A stretch of DNA of 29,491 nucleotides, taken from positions 1 through 29,491 of the forward strand of contig AUXH01000197.1 of the NCBI GenBank assembly GCA_000482145.1, written 5' to 3'. The notes beneath the pieces are model-generated. The model saw only the letters and a list, made by a program, of their open reading frames with translations. It did no database searches and was not told the DNA's origin. Shown in pieces: positions 25,134 through 29,491 of this stretch. The first letter of the stretch is position 1; every line of letters begins with the position of its first letter. The stretch comes from Strigomonas culicis. Lineage: Eukaryota; Euglenozoa; Kinetoplastea; Trypanosomatida; Trypanosomatidae. The position numbers and the translations under genes were made by a program.

Positions 25134-25143
25134 TTCAACACCC

Positions 25144-27477
25144 ATGCGTGCGAATCGCTATACGTCCCCGTACGCCCCCCGCCGGCCCTCCGCGTCCTAC
25201 GACGAGCGCTACGACTACGTCGATGCCTATGGCCGCGAGGAGCACCGCCGCCGCTCCTATGACAACGACGGCGACGACGCGGCCTACGACGACCACCCCC
25301 ACCGCCCGTCCTCCCGCATTGCCCACCACCGCGAGCGGCGCGGCGACTACCGCGACCCGGTGCCCTTCCCCGCCGCCACGTACCACGACACGTCGCTCTC
25401 CCCGGTCCGCCGCTCGCGCCACGCGCCGGCGCCGATGCAGCTCGTCCCGCACGCCTACGTCGATGCGTACGGCGGCGACGCGCGCCGCACGTCGTCGCAC
25501 CGCCCGCACCACACGCCGCGGCCCTACGCCGGCGGACCGCTCGAGCGCATGACGACGCAGCCGCCGGACCTCGGCCCCGGCTCGCCCACCGACCAGCAGC
25601 TGCGGCACCAGCGCGCGTACCGTGAGCGCTCGCGCGTGCCGCGGGACGACAGCCGCGCGCTGATGGTGGTGCCCGAGGCGTTCGACGTCGTGCCGCACCG
25701 CGACCACGCCGACACACCCGGCCGCAGCCCGCGCCGCACGCACCACCACGAGAGCAGCCGCACGCCGCGGCAGCGCGGCGAGCGCAGCGTACGGCGCCAC
25801 CGCTCCCGCGACGGGAGCGAGGGCGAGCCGGAGCTGCACCGCAGCACCAGCAGCAGCCACCACCGCCGCCACCGCAGCGGCAGCCGCGACGCTGCGCGCG
25901 AGGACGCCACGGCCGCGCGCTCGGCCACGCGCCGCACGCTACGCCAGCCGGAGCCGATCCCGTCGCAGCGGCATGACAGCGCGGCGCCGCAGCGCCGCCA
26001 CCGCAGCGCGCGTCGCCGCGGCTCTGCGGACCGCGAGAGCCCGCGCCGCGCGCCGCACAGCGCGAACGGCTCCACCTACCTGCGCACGAGCGCCACGTCG
26101 ACGCTCACCGCGGACGTGACGCCGATTGCGCGCGAGGGTGGCACGCCTGCCACGCGCGGCCGCAGCGCCTCGCAGATTGAGGTGCTCGGCATCACGAGTG
26201 CCCGCGGGTCGCCGGCGGCCGCCCCCCACCGCGCCGCGACGCCGGTGGACGAAATTCTCATCCGCATCGAGCAGGCCAAGGAGTGGATCGAGGAGATGCG
26301 CCACCAGGTCGCCGCGGAGGTGCAGCGGGAGTCGTCCCACCAGCACGCAAGCCACCACGAGTCGCCCCGGCGCATCGCGCACCGCGACGCGTCGCACCAC
26401 AGTCCTCAGCGGGAGTCGCCGCGCCGCACCGCGCACCGCGACGCACCGCGACGCAGCCCGAAGCGGGAGTCGCCGCGTCGGATCGCGCACCGCGACGCGC
26501 CGCAGGAGGCAGCGGAGGCCGCGCCGCAGCAGCGCAGCGCCTCCGCCCGCCGCAGCCGCCACCGCCGCGAGGAGGGCGGCGGCGACAGCCGCACGCGCCG
26601 CGCGGCGACACCGCAGCAGCAGCAGGCAGAGCCTGCGGCCCCGCCGCCGGAGCGCGAGGGCCGCACGACGGACGCGCCGCAGCCGTCACCATCGCGCAGG
26701 CGCACGGCGTCCTCCAAGAGGCGGACGGGCAGCCGCCACCACCGCCGCCACACGTCGCCGCCGCCCGAGATGGAGCAGCAGCCGTCGCCGCGGCAGCCGC
26801 CGAGCCCGACGCCGTCAACCGCGAGCCACCACCACACGCCGCGCAGCGCGGCAGCGGTGGAGGCAGCAGCACCGGCGCCGCCGGCGGTGGTGGTGGCGCG
26901 TGCGCCCTCGCGCCGTAGCAACGGCAGCCCGCGCAGCCACCGCAGCCACCACAGCGACAGTAAGCGGTCGCTCAAGTCGCTCCCGTCGATGCCGTCGGGC
27001 CCCGCCGTGGTGGTGAGCGCCCACACGCCGGAGGCAGCCTCGTTGGACGAGAACGAGCCGGCGGCGGCGCCACTGCAGCTGCCGGGGGACCGCTTCTACT
27101 CCTTCCTCGACGGAAGCGCTTTCCGCACGACGGAGCAGCTGTGCAGCTACAACGTGGCGGTCGCGGAGGGCCTCAGCGACGACGAACTCGATGCGATGCG
27201 CGCGGCGGTGTTCAACCAGGACGAGAACCTCTTTGCGGAGCTGCTCTACGCCGACGACGTGCAGACGGAGCTGAACGTGATCGAGGGCATGCTCGGCGGC
27301 AACACGAGCGACCAGCTGCGTCACGAGATCGAGCGGCTCAAGACGGAGGCCGTCCAGCGCTTCAATCAGAAGGTGGCGGCCGCGCTCGAGGCCTCGCGCG
27401 ACGCGGGGCTCGGCGAGGCCATCACCGCGGCCGCCGCCGCCCTCCCCACGTCGGCCGACATGAGCGGCGATAAGTAA
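25144..27477 (+). CDS. Arg/His/Ser-rich disordered protein with helical C-terminal domain
   Basis: I do not recognise this 777-aa protein. Residues 1-640 are low complexity: Arg, His, Ser, Pro, Ala and Asp dominate, with many RR, RS and SPRR steps recalling RS-rich RNA-binding or phase-separating proteins, but there is no RNA-recognition motif. Three 18-residue repeats carrying ESPRR.AHRDA lie at ~406-459. The last ~130 residues look folded and mostly helical, from DRFYSFLDGSAFRTTEQLCS through LSDDELDAMRAAVFNQDENL to a coiled segment around HEIERLKTEAVQRFNQKVAA. The start is the first ATG after the candidate acceptors (MRANRYTSPYAPRR); the upstream open frame has only TTG. It is among the most GC-rich stretches in the window. 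Function is unknown; a cytoskeletal or RNA-granule scaffold is only a guess. Confidence 0.7.
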   Translation: MRANRYTSPYAPRRPSASYDERYDYVDAYGREEHRRRSYDNDGDDAAYDDHPHRPSSRIAHHRERRGDYRDPVPFPAATYHDTSLSPVRRSRHAPAPMQLVPHAYVDAYGGDARRTSSHRPHHTPRPYAGGPLERMTTQPPDLGPGSPTDQQLRHQRAYRERSRVPRDDSRALMVVPEAFDVVPHRDHADTPGRSPRRTHHHESSRTPRQRGERSVRRHRSRDGSEGEPELHRSTSSSHHRRHRSGSRDAAREDATAARSATRRTLRQPEPIPSQRHDSAAPQRRHRSARRRGSADRESPRRAPHSANGSTYLRTSATSTLTADVTPIAREGGTPATRGRSASQIEVLGITSARGSPAAAPHRAATPVDEILIRIEQAKEWIEEMRHQVAAEVQRESSHQHASHHESPRRIAHRDASHHSPQRESPRRTAHRDAPRRSPKRESPRRIAHRDAPQEAAEAAPQQRSASARRSRHRREEGGGDSRTRRAATPQQQQAEPAAPPPEREGRTTDAPQPSPSRRRTASSKRRTGSRHHRRHTSPPPEMEQQPSPRQPPSPTPSTASHHHTPRSAAAVEAAAPAPPAVVVARAPSRRSNGSPRSHRSHHSDSKRSLKSLPSMPSGPAVVVSAHTPEAASLDENEPAAAPLQLPGDRFYSFLDGSAFRTTEQLCSYNVAVAEGLSDDELDAMRAAVFNQDENLFAELLYADDVQTELNVIEGMLGGNTSDQLRHEIERLKTEAVQRFNQKVAAALEASRDAGLGEAITAAAAALPTSADMSGDK
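26359..26520 (+). repeat. Three tandem 54-bp (18-residue) repeats
   Basis: Copies start at 26359, 26413 and 26467. Each begins with the codons for ESPRR followed by I/T-AHRDA; the second halves diverge. The exact 54-bp spacing keeps the reading frame. Confidence 0.85.
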
Positions 27478-28255
27478 GGGGGGTTCAAAAAGAAAAGAAA
27501 AAAGAAAAAGGAGAGAATTAAAAAAAAGAACAACCAAAAGACGAGAAAAAAATCATACAGTAGAAGAAGAACAAGAAGATAAAAAAGCTCTTCTTTCTTC
27601 TTTCTTTTTTCATTTTGTTATAGAGCTCCTGGTGGAGGTTACAAGAGAAACCATCTAGCTGTACCGTATTGTATAAATTCATAGTTCTTTTTCATTCATT
27701 CTTCCTACTAATGTTGTGGTTTGGTTTTGTACTTGTATTCTATGAGGAAATGAACATTTAAAAAAAAAAAAGCACCTGCAAAGACACCTTTTTTTGTTGT
27801 TGTTTTTATTATATATGCCTCGCTTTACTTCTTCTTCATTTTTTTTTGTTTTCATGTTCGTGTATACATGTTTGTACTGTATTCTTTATGTATATATGTA
27901 TATACATTTACATACTCTCCTTTTAACATTGTAAACGTAAAAGGAGTATTGTTTTCTCGAGAAAAAAAAAAGATTGACTTAAAAAAAAAAAACTACTGGT
28001 AAAGGAAAATAAAAGAGAAGGAGAGAAAGAAGGAAGGCAGAAATGAAAATGGAAGTTTTTCTTTGTTTTTGGTATGTAAGTTCTGTCTACGGCAATGTAT
28101 ATGTTATTTAGTTATTCATTTTGAAGAAAAAAAAACAAGAATAGACGAATACACTGCTGTCTCTCTCACACACTCTCTCTCTCTTTTGGTCTCCCTTTTT
28201 TTCTTTGGTGTATAATTATACTTTGTACTCTCTATGCATTTTTATTTTTTGTGAT

Positions 28256-28291
28256 TATTATTTTTCCTTTTCTCCTTTCTTCGTTGAAAAG
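28256..28291 (+). promoter_or_regulatory. Extra candidate trans-splice acceptor without a clear gene
   Basis: The tract TTATTATTTTTCCTTTTCTCCTTTCTTCG is followed by AG at 28290-28291, over 500 nt before the next real start. The first ATG after it (28333) opens only eight codons. Confidence 0.4.
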
Positions 28292-28747
28292 AGTTACGAC
28301 CTCTCGATTACTCTGTTACGTACGCTACAAGGATGGTAGTCGTGAGCTGGTGGTGTTGAGGCTGACCTGTCTCTCTTGTGTGTGTATTTGTGTGTTTGAA
28401 GGAGGAGGAAGAAAAAAGAGAAATTATGAAAAATAAAAGAAGATTAAAAAATATATACGACTATAGCTCGTATGCTTACATCTATAATATGTTGTTGTTG
28501 TTTTCTTCTGGCGCTGTTGTAGCCGTGTTCTTTTTTGTTTTTGTTTTGATTAGTGATTTTTGGACTATTACTGTTGTTGTTATTATTATTACTCAAACAA
28601 TAATAAAGATGAACGTGCATATGTATATGGATATCTGTATATGTGAATGTGATTTGCACTGTTGCAAGTGCTATCGGAGATCAACCCGAGCTACACAAAT
28701 TATAAAAAAAAACGAACTTTGGTCTGCCTTATCACTTTCGATGTTCA

Positions 28748-28783
28748 TCGCTCTTCTTTTCTTCCTCATCTCTCTTCCAAAAG
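28748..28783 (+). promoter_or_regulatory. Candidate trans-splice acceptor for the secreted Cys-rich protein gene
   Basis: A ~30-nt C/T tract ends in CTCTTCCAAAAG, with AG at 28782-28783. The leader of 45 nt has no ATG before 28829 and contains a (CA)n repeat. Confidence 0.65.
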
Positions 28784-28786
28784 ATC

Positions 28787-28814
28787 ATCACACACACACA
28801 CACACACACACACA
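28787..28814 (+). repeat. (CA)n microsatellite in the 5' leader
   Basis: About thirteen CA units lie between the likely splice site and the ATG at 28829, so the repeat would be in the mature mRNA. Confidence 0.85.
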
Positions 28815-28828
28815 AGCAAGCAAATACA

Positions 28829-29158
28829 ATGGCTAAGTCCTCCACTTCCTTCCTTCGTCTTCTGACGCTCGGTCTGCTCCTCGTCATCGTCCTCCACCTG
28901 TCGACCAGCGCACAGGTCGCCGCGCAGGCGGACCCGAACTTCAAGATCGACTGTGCGTACTGCAAGAAGCAGGGCTACAACTTCCACTGCCACGACGTCC
29001 CTCTGACCTCCCCGACCTGCTTCCGCTACAGCGGCGAAGCCAGCTGCAACGGTCCCACGTGCAGCTGCTGCCGTATGCGCATGGCCGAGGGCTGCGATAT
29101 CTGCGCCGCATCGGAGGATATGGACGAGCTCGATGTGGATCTGGATGTCGATATGTAG
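28829..29158 (+). CDS. Small secreted Cys-rich protein, 109 aa, acidic C-terminus
   Basis: The first ~33 residues form a classic signal peptide: polar start MAKSSTS, hydrophobic core LLTLGLLLVIVLHL, then small residues ending near VAAQA. The mature part of ~76 residues has ten cysteines in the order C-x2-C, single Cys after HC and TC, then a dense cluster CNGPTCSCC, and finally C-x2-C in GCDIC. The even number suggests five disulfides or metal binding. The last 14 residues are strongly acidic (EDMDELDVDLDVDM). There is no membrane helix after the signal, no obvious GPI-anchor signal and no ER retention motif, so secretion or delivery to an endocytic compartment is likely. The coding sequence has the strong G/C third-position bias of the other genes, and a good acceptor precedes it. 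I know no family for it. Confidence 0.75.
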   Translation: MAKSSTSFLRLLTLGLLLVIVLHLSTSAQVAAQADPNFKIDCAYCKKQGYNFHCHDVPLTSPTCFRYSGEASCNGPTCSCCRMRMAEGCDICAASEDMDELDVDLDVDM

Positions 29159-29491
29159 AGGGAGCGGGAGCGGAAGAAGTAGAATCAAGAGCTACAAAAA
29201 AAAAAATAGTTTCCTTGTCATCGATATACATTATTACTATCAATTACTATCGTTGTGCTATCGAACGTAAAGAAAAAAAAATGACAAAAAAAAAAAAGCG
29301 TTGCGTATAGTTTTTTTTTCTGTTTTCTTTTTCTTCTTACTCTCAATGTCCATAAAAGCACACCTAGGTCTTACTTCTATTTCCGTCTTTAATGCTCTTC
29401 TTTTTTAACACTGATTTCGCTTCCTTTAAGCTTTACTTACTTTATCTATTCTCTCTCTCTGTGTCACTCCCTGTCCCCTCTCTCTCTCTCT
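29159..29491 (+). other. 3'UTR and polypyrimidine tract at the right edge
   Basis: The stretch is AT-rich with A-runs and T-runs, and from ~29447 becomes almost pure C/T, ending in (CT)n at the window edge. This is probably the acceptor tract of a following + strand gene outside the window. Confidence 0.55.

Larger units (their letters stand above)
24514..25143 (+). other. AT-rich spacer with (AT)n and a C-rich leader
   Basis: The 630 bases hold T-rich 3'UTR sequence, an (AT)n repeat at 24823-24844, a CT-rich tract and a C-rich, G-poor leader at 25079-25143. No gene is seen. The frame of the next gene stays open upstream to 24991 but without ATG. Confidence 0.6.
27478..28828 (+). other. Longest spacer (1351 bases), AT-rich with one GC-intermediate island
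   Basis: The spacer is mainly A- and T-runs, with a palindromic-looking TATATATGTATATACAT stretch near 27890. A CT-rich tract at ~28157-28206 and a second one up to 28291 precede a less AT-rich island at 28292-28400. Frames crossing the region are short or lack ATG, and I see no tRNA. The length could reflect a lost gene or a noncoding transcript. Confidence 0.5.

Noticed and set aside
24991..25143. 51-codon N-terminal extension of the Arg/His-rich protein
   Set aside because: It would start at TTG and cover T-rich and C-rich leader sequence; there is no ATG before 25144.
26359..26520. 54-bp repeats as a possible CRISPR-like array
   Set aside because: The repeats are contiguous, in frame and coding, without unique spacers, in eukaryotic sequence.
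28378..28836. 152-codon plus-strand frame with hydrophobic segments before the secreted protein gene
   Set aside because: It begins without ATG, runs through GT/ATT repeats, the splice acceptor tract and the CA repeat, and overlaps the next start out of frame.
1..29491. tRNA, rRNA, spliced-leader RNA or snoRNA genes
   Set aside because: I scanned the spacers by eye and saw no cloverleaf arms with A/B boxes, no rRNA-like blocks and no convincing C/D or H/ACA pairs; a covariance-model search would be needed to exclude small ones.

Overview
The window looks like nuclear DNA of a kinetoplastid protist, most likely a trypanosomatid. Twelve intronless protein genes all lie on the + strand. Their coding sequence is GC-rich with GC-rich third positions, and they are separated by 0.3-1.35 kb AT-rich spacers full of microsatellites. 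Nearly every gene is preceded by a long polypyrimidine run followed by AG, as expected for spliced-leader trans-splicing of a polycistronic transcript. There are no bacterial ribosome binding sites and no obvious cis-introns. TAA, TAG and TGA are all used as terminal stops and Trp is TGG, so the code is standard. I cannot name the genus.

Layout: 1-944 is a mixed region with a GC-rich sliver at the left edge and a doubtful 94-residue minus-strand ORF; it could be a strand-switch boundary. Then come an LC8-type dynein light chain (945-1463), an NSUN2/Trm4-type RNA m5C methyltransferase (2034-5090), a classical protein tyrosine phosphatase with no AUG at its expected start (5598-7199), a PDZ-like plus coiled-coil protein (7743-11117), an unknown protein whose start is overlapped by a uORF (11421-13274), two tandem choline-transporter-like (CTL/SLC44) proteins (13614-15668 and 16164-17870), an unknown Gln/Asn-tract protein (18613-21498), SPO11 (21889-23451), the R-SNARE Ykt6 (23767-24513), an Arg/His/Ser-rich disordered protein (25144-27477) and a small secreted Cys-rich protein (28829-29158). 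The window ends in a polypyrimidine tract that probably serves the next gene.

The genes do not form one pathway. They are what a trypanosomatid polycistron usually holds: unrelated housekeeping and lineage-specific genes sharing transcription and trans-splicing. The recognised functions are transport along microtubules, RNA modification, phosphotyrosine signalling, membrane transport, meiotic break formation and vesicle fusion.

I see no convincing new multi-gene system. The points most worth a second look are the PTP frame without an AUG, the uORF over the start of the 11421 gene, patchy near-identity between the CTL paralogues, the SPO11 gene, the orphan secreted Cys-rich protein, a possible extra trans-spliced short RNA near 28291, and a C-rich i-motif/G-quadruplex candidate just before 25144.
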